Origin: Corynebacterium parakroppenstedtii
GTDB taxonomy: Bacteria; Actinomycetota; Actinomycetes; Mycobacteriales; Mycobacteriaceae
Assembly: GCF_019754935.1 (NCBI RefSeq)
Contig: NZ_JAGSOA010000001.1
Location: forward strand, 372,001-436,000
DNA: 64,000 bases
Direction: 5' to 3'
In this document: positions 36,801-45,558 of the stretch, piece by piece
How the letters are laid out: the number at the start of each line of letters is the position of its first letter
Position numbering within the stretch: the stretch's first letter is position 1
Notes under the pieces: generated by a model
Databases searched by the model: none
Seen by the model: only the letters and a program-made list of their open reading frames with translations
What the model was told of the DNA's origin: nothing
Translations under genes and position numbers: made by a program

Positions 36801-37505
36801 CTTGCCCACTCCCCATTCGGCCCACTGATCGACCTCATACGGGTGCTGGGCGGCCCACCGATAAAACTCGATGATGTCGTCGAACAGGCGGGTGGCACGC
36901 TCTGGTGCAACCGTGCAGAGGGGACCCAGCTGGCGAGTAGGCGATGTCTCCACAAAATGCTCAGTCAGCGATGCGCCGGTGACATTGTCGGGGTCCTCGT
37001 CGATGAGCGCGATGAGGCTTGGAATCCACCCCGCGGGAATGGTTGCATGCACTAAAAGCCGGCCCAACTCGCCATCGGACCCCGACGCAGCAATGTCCAT
37101 CGGATCGAGGCCAGCACGAGAGAGAATCTCGGCCACGTGACCGTCAAAACACCCGTAAAACTGCTCGGCCAGATCGTGGGGTACGCCAAGGCCAGCCCAA
37201 TATTCAGAATCAAAATTGCTTAAATCGGCGATGCGGCCAGCGCGGCCCACCAACGTCGTCGCCACAATGGCCGGGCACGCCTCCAGAACCGCGGAAAGCT
37301 CTGCCCCGGCAGAAATTTGTCGAGTGACAAACCGACCCCAGAAACGGTCCAGGCGCTCTAACTCGTCGCCACTGAGGTTGACCTCGACGGCGAAATCAAG
37401 ATCTGACAGCTGCCGAGACAGTTCAAGCTCCGTCGTCGATGCCCAACCCAACAAGGGGTCAGCGGAATCTGCAATAAAACTCGTGGGGGCGTCAACGCCT
37501 GACAA
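33849..37505 (-). CDS. Large uncharacterised cytoplasmic protein between smc and ftsY
   Basis: I do not recognise this protein. It has no signal peptide, no transmembrane segment and no Walker, HD, protease or nuclease motif that I can see. The first ~230 residues look helical (e.g. LSGDELERLDRFWGRFVTRQ, IPAGWIPSLIALIDE). Residues ~260-780 look beta-rich, with many Val/Trp-alternating strands (VVELRWRVSIDGEVVEY, EVWYLSISSYAG, YIVRLRGP) suggesting several beta-sandwich modules. The last ~400 are helical, with an acidic linker of Ser, Asp and Gly near 978-1002. I start at a TTG (37505) because GAAAGGA lies eight bases ahead; a TTG six codons upstream lacks this. It lies 67 bases after smc, co-directional, so may be co-expressed with it. 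Confidence 0.75.
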   Translation of the reverse strand: MSGVDAPTSFIADSADPLLGWASTTELELSRQLSDLDFAVEVNLSGDELERLDRFWGRFVTRQISAGAELSAVLEACPAIVATTLVGRAGRIADLSNFDSEYWAGLGVPHDLAEQFYGCFDGHVAEILSRAGLDPMDIAASGSDGELGRLLVHATIPAGWIPSLIALIDEDPDNVTGASLTEHFVETSPTRQLGPLCTVAPERATRLFDDIIEFYRWAAQHPYEVDQWAEWGVGKDGSYRVPLLILEDLVDELRERPAGTVDRLSTVGTASWETSPRLVYDVNRERVVLRLPQMPLDETVVELRWRVSIDGEVVEYRTGYDNDTEGFSEILDVPVRKAAREIVVKEIVRRVSWTIPVLSEPFLAFTMRGHNVTSKVSLHHTDLIVVSPDDAEIVDPVRETPLPADDGVELRGWNGWIARTVDVNDAASFQVRRPGEPAGTALRSVDPRQRVIFTEGELCSHVRSVSGLPVHSESLLAEFPATLSGADEVWYLSISSYAGPGQAGVEVTPAEPVEVPADGGAVYVFDPDLYESPWTGEYIVRLRGPRNESFRHRYAIVQGLVTSLEDNHGFRIPVAGGLSPMSVELATEKPASIEPNPVEVGADSARGSATVSTDDGDLLPIVVTPPRLRFQVPLKGEEARWRSTPLVCAGSELNGEMFLRVRTGSELHKPVITARNHHGSPVRTKKMITWDGMTWRIPLKDFAHALASQSGGSIELSWVDEETRKSTSVRLVTLAPTPEWQIELKDDTVVVSADKAPGDETSVAVVKGSPDGRPLGLWMWPTTAPWRRALSVRVVEGEATLPEELRNVGPLVVQVYCADVSENLRAPARPGLQAVMVDQPGYATGHGLDSLSAFLAGESKEIEGGAETFSLLWDLQAGWMSDSRAFTSLPRGAEVVRDAFLSKPSVALVGLAQSLVDASKRPSVLISSGLVRSAFDPTAIDSESLTSQGSAAPWIGALGALAEVERWDAAMVAAEEAAEQSSESSDGDDGDGGDNGDDTNAASDLAPDPDVTPAQGRNNALEKLRSLVGDRAVEAFTTGRDQSLDNACLDPTTVHIARMPEAQQKVILQQFLDSAGIMPGPISEDNSRLLAVLETFSHREELTQLLGEEDLMVTAAKLLKRIRHSNRQLYAAARVRFDRLEGVDTESVDNRWALAPIVSLVFALAARLEAHGAGKMGALSPQAVAGWARVAEMLPDLVAGDIVSADAMVLGVVGHKRK

Positions 37506-37572
37506 CTGAGTAATCCTTTCCAAGACGCAATTGTGGCTACACGATTATTCGACGTACACCGATCATCTGAGC

Positions 37573-40500
37573 TCACGACACTTCCGATGAGCCAGCAGGC
37601 GACCCGGCGGCTGAACCAGCCACAGCAGGGTCGCTCACTGGCTGGGAGTGAGGGCTCATTCGTTGAGAGATTACACGTGTCATCCCGTCGCCGCGCATTG
37701 TCACGCCATACAGCACATTCGCAATGTCCATCGTCGGTTTCTGGTGTGTAATCACAATCAACTGTGAGTCTTCCCGGAGCTCTTCAAAGAGCGCAATCAA
37801 CCGTCGGAGATTGACATCATCCAGGGCTGCTTCTACCTCATCCATGACGTAGAACGGGGATGGCCGAGCGCGGAAGATCGCTACCAATAAGGCTAGTGCT
37901 GTCAGAGACTTTTCACCCCCAGAAAGCAGCGATAGCCTCGTCACTCTCTTCCCCGGCGGGCGCGCGTGGACCTCGATACCGGTGGTCAACATGTCATCGG
38001 GATCGGTCAGGGACAGCCGACCTTCGCCGCCGGGGAACAGTGTCTCGAACACCCGGGGGAATTCGTCTTGGACGTCCTCCCAGGCGTCGGTAAAGAGCTG
38101 CAAGATGGTGGCGTCGACATCTTTAATCACCCCGCGGAGGTCCTCGCGTGCCTGCTCAACGTCCATGAGCTGGGTGGAAAGGAATGAATAGCGCTCCTCC
38201 AGCGCCTTATATTCCTCCAGCGCCAAAGGGTTAACTTTGCCGAGCTGCTTCAATGCACGCTCCGCGGACGCCAGCCGTTTCTTTTCCGACGCGGGATCGA
38301 AATCTGTCAGATCCTGGTTTGCCACAACGTCCTCGGGATTGAGACCAAGCTGCTCGACGATGTGCTTCTCAGCCTGTTCCACCCGCACCAACGCTGCTTC
38401 ACGTTTAACATCCGCGTCGTGCGTCGTTTTCAGCGCATGTTCGCGCTGCGTCGTGATGGCACTCAATGCGTCCCGCGCGCGCCCCCGCTGTGCCGTCGCT
38501 TCCGACATGCGCGCGTGGAGTGTGTCGCGCTCCTCGGCCGCTTTGTGGACTGCGGTGTCCACCCGTTTCGCCAGGCTGTCGCACCACTGCGCGATGTGTG
38601 CTGCTCGTTGCCGTGCACGCCGACGAGCCCGCTGTGCTTCTTCGTGCCGACGTCGGTGGGCCCGCTCGTGCTCGGCTTGGCGGCGAAGCCTCTCCGCCTG
38701 GCCTTTGATCGCCGAGGCTCGTTCCTCGGCACTACGCAGCGCCAACCGGGCCTCGGTTTCCATCGCCCGCACCTGAGTCAGTTCCTCGTGAGCCTGGTCC
38801 CGGGCGATTGCCGACGACTCCTCGGAGGAATCATCGGCGTCACTGATTTCCGCGTCGATGCGTGAGCGTCGATCAGCCAAGTCGGCAAGTTCGGCGTGGA
38901 TATTATCGATGCGCCCTTCGGCGTGGGCGCGGTTTTCCTGGACCTCGTGGAGTTCCTTTTTCAGGCGTTCGACGGCTGCTTCCGCGGTGCTCACGCGCTC
39001 TTTGAGGTTCGATGCCACGGCGGTGAACTCAGTGTGCGCAGCACGGGCGGCACCCAAGGCGTCTCGTCGTTCCTGCACGGTCGTTTCCGCGCCGGCAATG
39101 GTGCCCGCGAGTTCCCTTGCCTTGGCCGTGTAGTCCGCCAATTCTTCTTGTGCTTGGTCGACGGAGGACTTGATGTCAAGGGTTGTGGCTTCACCGGAAC
39201 CGCCACTCATCCAACCAGGGCCAATGACGATACCGCTCTGCGTCACAGCACGCAGCCTGGCATCGTCGCGCACCAGCGCAACCCCGGCGGCCACCGACGG
39301 GACCGCAACGACGTCGACAAGCAGACCAGTCACCGCGTGGGTGAATTCGCTATCCACTGACACTTTGTCTAAGAACCACTCGCAACCAGCGGGAAGATCC
39401 GCATCCAGCCGCCAGGTGGATTCCTGCGATTGGCCCATAATCCACGCCCGGCCAGCATCGGCAGCAACGAGCGATTCGAGGGCATCACCCACACTTCCCG
39501 ACGCATCCCCCGGTGCGGTAATCGCATCAGCCGCCTCCCCCAACGTCGAGGACAAGGCCGCTTCCCATCCTCGTTCCACGCTGACCGAATCGACGAATGA
39601 TCCCCACTCCACCGACGAATTTGTGCGGAGCCAGGAAACCCCATTGGTGGGGCGAACCGTGGCTTCTAAGGTGTCAATGCGCGATTGAAGTGCAGAAATG
39701 GACCGTTCGTAGTTTCGATCGGTGTCGCGGAGTTCACGGAGGCGATCATCCGCGCTCGCCACATCGCGCTCGGCCTCACTGACCCGATCGAGTATCGCCC
39801 TGGCCTGGGAATCGTGGTCCTGAAGAGCAGCATGAGCTGAATCAACATCACTCTTCGCCTGGGCTAGGGCCGGAACAACCGCATCGACGGCCTTCGTTGC
39901 ACGCTGAAGGTCATCATTAGCAGCCTCCAACCGCTGGCGTGCGGAATCTTCCGCAGCATCTAAACGGGCGACTCCCTCCCGGCGATCCGCAATAGCCCGC
40001 AGAGCAGCGAGGTGCTCTTTCTCAACCTGCTGGGCTTTCTCCTCTTTTTCATCAACCTGCTCGCGGATGGTCTCTAACCGCTCGGCTGCTTCTTCCACCG
40101 CGGCAGTGGTCTCTTCTTCGCGCTCTGCGGCCTCGCGGGCCCGCGCTTCAAGATCCTCCGGGTCCGGGCCGCGGTAGTCCTCGGATTGATCATCCGCCGA
40201 TGCCCGATCGGCGGCAATACGTTCGGTCGCCGTGACACGCTCCGACAAGGACGACAACCGGAACCACAGCTGCTGGGCCTCTTCACTCCGCGGCCCGAGC
40301 TCGGCAACGCGATGTTCCAGTTCATCGACATGTTCGCGCAATTCCTCGAGCTTCTCGACGAGGGCTTCTTCTTTCTCCCGCGCCTCATTGGCCCGGCGCG
40401 TCAATTCGTCGGCATCGTCCCACGCGGTGACCAGCGAGTGCGCGGCGAGGTTGAGTCGAGCCTCGCGAAGGTCCGACTGCACTGTCGCGGCTTTTTGGGC

Positions 40501-41133
40501 TGCTTCCGCCTGCCTGGCCAGGGGTTTAAGTTGTCGTTCAAGTTCTGCGGTGAGGTCGCGCAGCCGGTCCACATTGGCCTGCATAGATACGAGCTTGCGC
40601 TGGGCCTTGTCTTTGCGGCGGCGATGCTTCAAAACTCCGGCCGCTTCTTCGATATAGGCTCGCCGGTCCTCCGGCTTGGATTCCAAGATGGTAGACAGCC
40701 GCCCCTGCCCCACGATGACGTGCATCTCCCGGCCGATTCCCGAGTCAGAGAGCAACTCCTGGATATCCATCAAGCGGGCTCTGGCGCCATTTATTTCGTA
40801 TTCGCCACCCCCGTCGCGAAACACCCGTCGGGTGATGGAGACTTCCGAATAGTCGATGGGCAGGGCACCGTCGGAATTGTCGATCGTGAGGGTGACTTCG
40901 GCACGACCAAGGGGTTTGCGTGCGCCTGTGCCTGCGAAGATGACGTCGTCCATGCTTCCGCCGCGCAAAGACTTGGCGCCTTGCTCCCCCATGACCCATG
41001 CGAGGGCGTCGACAACGTTGGATTTTCCTGACCCATTCGGCCCGACGACCGCGCAGATTCCGGGTTCGAGTTTTAAGGTCGTCGACGAAGCAAAGGACTT
41101 GAATCCTTTAAGGGTCAGCGACTTCAGGTACAT
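37573..41133 (-). CDS. smc: Chromosome segregation protein SMC
   Basis: Condensin ATPase that organises and separates chromosomes. The N-terminal Walker A is VGPNGSGKSNVVDALAWVMG (residues ~30-49), then coiled coil. The hinge lies around residues 490-650 (including SLVAADAGRAWIMG and RAVTQSGIVIGPGW), then a second coiled coil. The C-terminal head has LSGGEKSLTALALLVAIF and YVMDEVEAALDDVN. 1,186 residues is normal. A short Ser/Ala/Gly-rich tail follows. It is downstream of acyP by 48 bases. Confidence 0.97.
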   Translation of the reverse strand: MYLKSLTLKGFKSFASSTTLKLEPGICAVVGPNGSGKSNVVDALAWVMGEQGAKSLRGGSMDDVIFAGTGARKPLGRAEVTLTIDNSDGALPIDYSEVSITRRVFRDGGGEYEINGARARLMDIQELLSDSGIGREMHVIVGQGRLSTILESKPEDRRAYIEEAAGVLKHRRRKDKAQRKLVSMQANVDRLRDLTAELERQLKPLARQAEAAQKAATVQSDLREARLNLAAHSLVTAWDDADELTRRANEAREKEEALVEKLEELREHVDELEHRVAELGPRSEEAQQLWFRLSSLSERVTATERIAADRASADDQSEDYRGPDPEDLEARAREAAEREEETTAAVEEAAERLETIREQVDEKEEKAQQVEKEHLAALRAIADRREGVARLDAAEDSARQRLEAANDDLQRATKAVDAVVPALAQAKSDVDSAHAALQDHDSQARAILDRVSEAERDVASADDRLRELRDTDRNYERSISALQSRIDTLEATVRPTNGVSWLRTNSSVEWGSFVDSVSVERGWEAALSSTLGEAADAITAPGDASGSVGDALESLVAADAGRAWIMGQSQESTWRLDADLPAGCEWFLDKVSVDSEFTHAVTGLLVDVVAVPSVAAGVALVRDDARLRAVTQSGIVIGPGWMSGGSGEATTLDIKSSVDQAQEELADYTAKARELAGTIAGAETTVQERRDALGAARAAHTEFTAVASNLKERVSTAEAAVERLKKELHEVQENRAHAEGRIDNIHAELADLADRRSRIDAEISDADDSSEESSAIARDQAHEELTQVRAMETEARLALRSAEERASAIKGQAERLRRQAEHERAHRRRHEEAQRARRRARQRAAHIAQWCDSLAKRVDTAVHKAAEERDTLHARMSEATAQRGRARDALSAITTQREHALKTTHDADVKREAALVRVEQAEKHIVEQLGLNPEDVVANQDLTDFDPASEKKRLASAERALKQLGKVNPLALEEYKALEERYSFLSTQLMDVEQAREDLRGVIKDVDATILQLFTDAWEDVQDEFPRVFETLFPGGEGRLSLTDPDDMLTTGIEVHARPPGKRVTRLSLLSGGEKSLTALALLVAIFRARPSPFYVMDEVEAALDDVNLRRLIALFEELREDSQLIVITHQKPTMDIANVLYGVTMRGDGMTRVISQRMSPHSQPVSDPAVAGSAAGSPAGSSEVS

Positions 41134-41181
41134 GCCAGTAAATCTATTCCGTTGATCAAATTAGCGGTTACCATGTAATGG

Positions 41182-41496
41182 TTACCGCGTTTCGAACGTT
41201 TGGTACCCGCCCCGTGGTTCTTCCCACGACTCCACCACATTATCGACGGAACCGGGGCGATTGGTCGACGTCGGCTCTTCACGCAACCGCGCCAAGAGCT
41301 CGGTAACGGGCGCCCGCTCACCTTCAGCGCACACGAGGACTCGGCCGTCGGAGTAGTTAGTCGCGGAGCCCACTAATCCGAGTTCGAGGGCTTGGCTTCG
41401 TGTCCACCAGCGGAATCCGACGCCTTGAACGTATCCATGAACCCACGCGGTCAGGCGAACAGGGTCATGCGACTGACCGGATTCAGCTGTAGCCAT
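41182..41496 (-). CDS. acyP: Acylphosphatase
   Basis: Small enzyme hydrolysing acyl phosphates. The catalytic Arg is in VQGVGFRWWT and the Asn in TNYSDGRV, both intact. At 104 residues it is slightly longer than the ~92 norm because of a polar N-terminus and a C-terminal tail (EPRGGYQTFETR). AAGGGA precedes the ATG. It sits just upstream of smc, a conserved actinobacterial pairing. Confidence 0.95.
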   Translation of the reverse strand: MATAESGQSHDPVRLTAWVHGYVQGVGFRWWTRSQALELGLVGSATNYSDGRVLVCAEGERAPVTELLARLREEPTSTNRPGSVDNVVESWEEPRGGYQTFETR

Positions 41497-41577
41497 AAGC
41501 TTTGGTCCCTTCCCTACGAGCGTCTACTGCGCAGTATCCTACTCGGCTGCACCGGTTAATGGGCGGCCTACGAATTC

Positions 41578-43107
41578 TCACTCAGCGCGGACAGAACCGT
41601 TAGCACTGCGCCGAATGACTTGCGGGGCGGGCGTTCCCGGACGACGTCCATAGACTTCCTGACCGTCGCCGCGGATGGTGAGGGGATCACTCCCGTCCCA
41701 GCACTCGATTCTGTCGTGTCCAGGCAGATTCGGCAGATCGTCGCGGTGGAAGACCGGCGACAATCCTTGGTTGCGCTGCTGTCGGTAATTCTTGAGAAGC
41801 GCGATCGCAGCCCCGCCCAACGGGAGAATGGCGGTGAGGTTGATGGCCACCATGATGCCGGCGAACAGGTCCGCGAGTGCCCAGACGATGCCGACCTTAC
41901 CCAGCGAACCACCCAGCACACAGAGGCACACGAGGAACCGGTATGCGGTCATCACTTTGTTATTCCTGGTGAAGAACTCAATGTTGGATTCACCGTAGTA
42001 GTAGTTTCCGATGACCGACGAGAAAGCGAGGAAGAAGATAATCACCGTCACCAAGTGGACTCCCCAGTGGCCCACGGCGGCCGCAACAGAGTTCTGGGTT
42101 AACGATGTCGACTCAACGCCTTCACCAAAGGACGGGTTGTTGAGCAAAATGATGAATGCCGTGATTGAGCACACGATGATCGTGTCGAAATACACGCCGA
42201 GGGTCTGAATAAGTCCCTGCTTGACCGGGTGGCTCACGGAGGCAGTCGCGGCAGCGTTAGGAATCGACCCCTCACCGGCCTCATTCGAGAACAAGCCACG
42301 ACGAATGCCGTACATGAACGCCTGTCCGAAGGTTGCCCCCGCGACCTCGCGAATACCCAGGGCCGACGTCACGATCTCCGCAAACATGTGAGGAACCTGC
42401 TCAATATTCACCGCAACGACGATGAAACCGGTGACGATGTACAACACAGCCATGATGGGAACCAGCCAGTTGGTGACCGACGCAATACGCTGCACGCCAC
42501 CGAACACGATGAGTGCCGTCAGGATGGCCAGCGCGACGCCCAACAACGCCTTCCACCACATCGCGTCGGAGCCCGTCGACTCGGTAATGGCGTCGACAAT
42601 GGAGTTGGACTGAACCGCGTTATAGACAAATCCGTAGGTCACGGTAATGGCGACCACGAACACAGCGGCCAACCACTTAAGATTCAGCCCCTTGGTGATG
42701 TAGTAGGCCGGGCCGCCTCGGTAGGAATCGGTGTCCTTCACCTTGTACAGCTGTGCCAGTGTGGACTCGACGAATGCGGTGGCGCCACCGACGATGGCGA
42801 CCAACCACATCCAGAACACGGCGCCGGGCCCACCGATGGTGATGGCCACTGCGACACCGGCGATATTGCCTGTCCCCACCCGCGATGCCGCCGAAATGGT
42901 AAACGCTTTGAACGCGGAGATTCCTTTTTTATCTTTCGAAATGTCACTGGGTTTTTCTGTCAGCGACCGAAACATTTCCGGAACCATACGGATCTGGACG
43001 ACGACCGTACGGAAACAGAACCACACACCTGCCGCTAACAGCACCCACGTGATGACGGTCCATAACCCGTCACTCGAGCCAGTCACCGCGTTCTCAATAG
43101 CTGTCAT
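41578..43107 (-). CDS. AGCS-family sodium:alanine/glycine symporter
   Basis: Secondary transporter of 509 residues with about ten transmembrane helices. Diagnostic blocks are AASRVGTGNIAGVAVAITIG and FWMWLVAIVGGATAFVESTLAQ near residues 90-135, RGLFSNEAGEGSIPNAAAT, and YYYGESNIEF. These are the AGCS signatures in order; substrates are usually alanine or glycine with Na+. The C-terminal ~60 residues are polar. TAGGGT lies before the ATG. Two palindromes lie just upstream. Confidence 0.93.
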   Translation of the reverse strand: MTAIENAVTGSSDGLWTVITWVLLAAGVWFCFRTVVVQIRMVPEMFRSLTEKPSDISKDKKGISAFKAFTISAASRVGTGNIAGVAVAITIGGPGAVFWMWLVAIVGGATAFVESTLAQLYKVKDTDSYRGGPAYYITKGLNLKWLAAVFVVAITVTYGFVYNAVQSNSIVDAITESTGSDAMWWKALLGVALAILTALIVFGGVQRIASVTNWLVPIMAVLYIVTGFIVVAVNIEQVPHMFAEIVTSALGIREVAGATFGQAFMYGIRRGLFSNEAGEGSIPNAAATASVSHPVKQGLIQTLGVYFDTIIVCSITAFIILLNNPSFGEGVESTSLTQNSVAAAVGHWGVHLVTVIIFFLAFSSVIGNYYYGESNIEFFTRNNKVMTAYRFLVCLCVLGGSLGKVGIVWALADLFAGIMVAINLTAILPLGGAAIALLKNYRQQRNQGLSPVFHRDDLPNLPGHDRIECWDGSDPLTIRGDGQEVYGRRPGTPAPQVIRRSANGSVRAE

Positions 43108-43139
43108 AGTGAACTACCCTACGACCAACGACAGGAGAT

Positions 43140-43192
43140 CCAGAATTTCTGGTGGCCCGCTCGGCGCTATCGGCAAACATTTAACATGTTTG
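43140..43192. promoter_or_regulatory. Two palindromes upstream of the AGCS symporter
   Basis: CCAGAATTTCTGG (43140-43152) is a perfect inverted repeat around one T. CAAACATTTAACATGTTTG (43174-43192) has perfect 7-bp arms around TTAAC. They lie 33-85 bases before the symporter ATG and 36 or more bases after the rnc end on the opposite side of the spacer. Either could be an operator. The second could instead be a weak rnc-side hairpin, but no T run follows. Confidence 0.45.
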
Positions 43193-43227
43193 AAATAAAT
43201 GGGCAGAGAATCTCTAAAGAATCTCCG

Positions 43228-43971
43228 TCACAATGCGTCGTGGGCTTCGCGGGCCGCCTGGTGCTCCGCTTCTTTCTTGGTGTGCCCCTCCCCGTGACCC
43301 CACACTTTGCCCTGCAAGGACACTGTCGAGGTGAAATGCGGATCGTGGGCCGGCCCGGAAATCGTCGTGTTGTATTCCGGTTCTCCTAAACCACGGCCAG
43401 CAATCTTCTCCAGCAACTCCGTCTTCCAGTCCATATGCAGTCCGACGGTCGGCGCAGATTCAATCCTGGACTTAAACAAACGCAGAATAACGTCCTTCGC
43501 AGTCTGGAAACCATGCTCCAGATAAATCGCACCCAGCATGGCCTCTGTGGTGTCAGCCAGAATGGAATTTTTATCTTTGCCGTTAGTCAGCTGCTCACCA
43601 CGGCCCAGCAGCACGTGTTCGCCCAGGCCAATCTCTCGTGCCACATCGGCCAATGCGTACATATTGACGACGCCGGCTCGCATCTTAGAAATCTCCGACT
43701 CAGTGCGGTCGGGATAATCCCGGTACAGGCGCTCCGCAACGGAGAGCCCTAACACTGCGTCGCCCAGGAACTCGAGGCGCTCGTTATTCGGCAGCATCCC
43801 GTTTTCGTTAGCGAACGAACGGTGGGTCAGCGCCAGGCGTAAAGCGTCGGCAGGAAGAGAGACTCCGAACCCATCGAGTAAAGGCTGATGATCAACATCA
43901 CCAAAAGCAGCGACCCAGGCTTCTTCGCCCGTCAGCCGCTCGTGCTTCGAATTCTTTTGTTTAGACATCAC
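43228..43971 (-). CDS. rnc: Ribonuclease III
   Basis: Double-strand-specific RNase for rRNA maturation and mRNA turnover. The catalytic signature NERLEFLGDAVLGL is near residues 63-76, with the second acidic cluster in LADTTEAMLGAIYLEHG. The dsRNA-binding domain is at the C-terminus (DWKTELLEKIAGRGLG, then EGHTKKEAEHQAA). It overlaps the DUF177 gene by 11 bases at the start, so translation is probably coupled. 247 residues. Confidence 0.97.
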   Translation of the reverse strand: MMSKQKNSKHERLTGEEAWVAAFGDVDHQPLLDGFGVSLPADALRLALTHRSFANENGMLPNNERLEFLGDAVLGLSVAERLYRDYPDRTESEISKMRAGVVNMYALADVAREIGLGEHVLLGRGEQLTNGKDKNSILADTTEAMLGAIYLEHGFQTAKDVILRLFKSRIESAPTVGLHMDWKTELLEKIAGRGLGEPEYNTTISGPAHDPHFTSTVSLQGKVWGHGEGHTKKEAEHQAAREAHDAL

Positions 43972-44563
43972 GTAGATCTTTCAGCTTGTCCTGCAATCCT
44001 GCCCACCGCGGATCGACCGTCTCTGTCTCCCCGGATACTCCGTCGGGCTCGGGAGTTTGGGAGTCACACTCCTCACCAAACTCTTCGCACGTGGGAGAGA
44101 AAGGCAGTGACACTCCTGCTTCGTCGATAACGGCCTGGGTGAGATCCAACCGATTGTCTTTCACCATCGGGGTCGGATCATCGTCGTCCGCATCGTCGGA
44201 ATCCTCCGAGGTGATAAAACCCTCTGTCAGCGCCCATACCCCGTTGATATGGAAGGAGAGGTGCGGGGTTAACGGTTTAAGGCACCGAACGCACTCGGCT
44301 TCACCGGAGCCCGAAATCTCAGCATCAACCACAAGCCCCTCGCCGACATTGGTGACCGTTGCGTGCACATCAAGAGGGGTGCCGACGCCAAACGCGATCA
44401 TTTCTAGGCCGATGCGTACTGGCGATGGACCTTCGGTGTCGATGGTCTCTACAGCGCCCGATTGCTGCGATACCGTTGAGACATCCAGGGACAGCGGGTT
44501 ATGTGCCGTCGGTGTCACTGATTCTTTGCGGTCAGAATGTGAAATTCCCATAACACCGCCCAT
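43961..44563 (-). CDS. YceD/DUF177 family protein
   Basis: A 200-residue acidic protein with a central CVRC (GEAECVRCLKPL) and a C-terminal FSPTCEEFGEECD, the paired cysteine layout of the YceD/DUF177 family. In other bacteria these take part in 23S rRNA accumulation and often sit by rpmF. Here it directly precedes rnc, as in other actinobacteria, suggesting a shared role in rRNA processing (inference). The start could be the ATG at 44563 or one four codons later. Confidence 0.9.
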   Translation of the reverse strand: MGGVMGISHSDRKESVTPTAHNPLSLDVSTVSQQSGAVETIDTEGPSPVRIGLEMIAFGVGTPLDVHATVTNVGEGLVVDAEISGSGEAECVRCLKPLTPHLSFHINGVWALTEGFITSEDSDDADDDDPTPMVKDNRLDLTQAVIDEAGVSLPFSPTCEEFGEECDSQTPEPDGVSGETETVDPRWAGLQDKLKDLRDV

Positions 44564-44696
44564 GGTAATGCACCGCGGACACTACGTCCTCCTGTACCAA
44601 CTCGGCCACCACCGCAGCAGGGCAAAACTGCACGACAAAGCGGCTTTCGCTGAGTCTTGAAATCGGCCTCAGACTCAACCACAAAGGTAGATGGTT

Positions 44697-45455
44697 TTAG
44701 TTCCGACGGGAGTCTCGGCCGCGGTAATCGTCGCGAGGTTCACGGGAAGCGGACCGGGAACGTCCGCCGGAAATCCCTGCCCCGCCACGCAAGGCAGCGC
44801 GATCCTTCCCCACCGTACGCAGCACTGAGGTCAAGGACTCCTCAAACTCGGCCAACTTCTGGTCGACGTACCGGTCGCAATCGCTACGGAGCTTATCCGA
44901 ATCAGCATGGGCGGAATCGCGAACGCGCGTCGCTTCCTCATTCGCCATCCGTACGACTTCTGATTCGCTAACCAGGCGTGCCTGCTCTTTCAGGCCTTCG
45001 TTCACGCTGCGGTCGTAGGATTCATTACCCGACGCGACCAAGCGCTCTGCTTCAGCAGCCGCGCGACCTGTGACGTCGTCGTATTCACGCTGGGCATCTT
45101 GGACAATGGAGTCTGCCTCGTCCTCGGCGTGGGCGACCATGCCATGGGCGCGATCTTCCGCGTCATTCATCATCGCGTCGCACTTTTCTTGTGCTTCGGC
45201 TACTAAACGCTGGGCTTCAGCCTCGGCATCAGCCACCATGGAGTGCGAGCGTTCAGTGGCTTCGTTTATGATGCCGTCGCGCTTATCCAGAACATCCTGC
45301 GCATCGTCCATCTCAGTAGGTATGGCGTTGCGGATTTCGTCTAAAAGATCCAGGACTTCCCGGCGGGGAACCATACAGTTACTAGTCATGGGTACGCCGT
45401 AGGCCTGATCGACCATTTGGAGTAGTTCGTCGATGCCTTCGAAAGTTCTGTACAT
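44697..45455 (-). CDS. sepIVA: SepIVA-like DivIVA-domain septal protein
   Basis: A 252-residue largely coiled-coil protein. The N-terminal part reads MYRTFEGIDELLQMVDQA, followed by VPRREVLDLLDEIRNAIP. The middle is repetitive Ala/Glu-rich coil with a roughly 11-residue period (ADAEAEAQRLVAEAQEK). The tail is Arg/Gly/Ser-rich. Mycobacterial SepIVA (Rv2927c) has this shape and the same neighbours (DUF177, rnc) and is a septation factor. The ATG at 45455 follows a GTG two codons upstream; no good ribosome site is visible. Confidence 0.8.
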   Translation of the reverse strand: MYRTFEGIDELLQMVDQAYGVPMTSNCMVPRREVLDLLDEIRNAIPTEMDDAQDVLDKRDGIINEATERSHSMVADAEAEAQRLVAEAQEKCDAMMNDAEDRAHGMVAHAEDEADSIVQDAQREYDDVTGRAAAEAERLVASGNESYDRSVNEGLKEQARLVSESEVVRMANEEATRVRDSAHADSDKLRSDCDRYVDQKLAEFEESLTSVLRTVGKDRAALRGGAGISGGRSRSASREPRDDYRGRDSRRN

Positions 45456-45558
45456 AACCACTAGCTTGGCAGAATTTTCGTAGTTTTGCAGGAAGCCACG
45501 CCAACTAGCCGACGAGACCCTTTAACATTCCTGCTCATCACGAGGGCTTAGACCGGAA

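Noticed and set aside
33849..37505. Large unknown protein as part of an anti-phage defence system
   Set aside because: No helicase, nuclease or other defence partner is adjacent; the neighbours are smc and ftsY.
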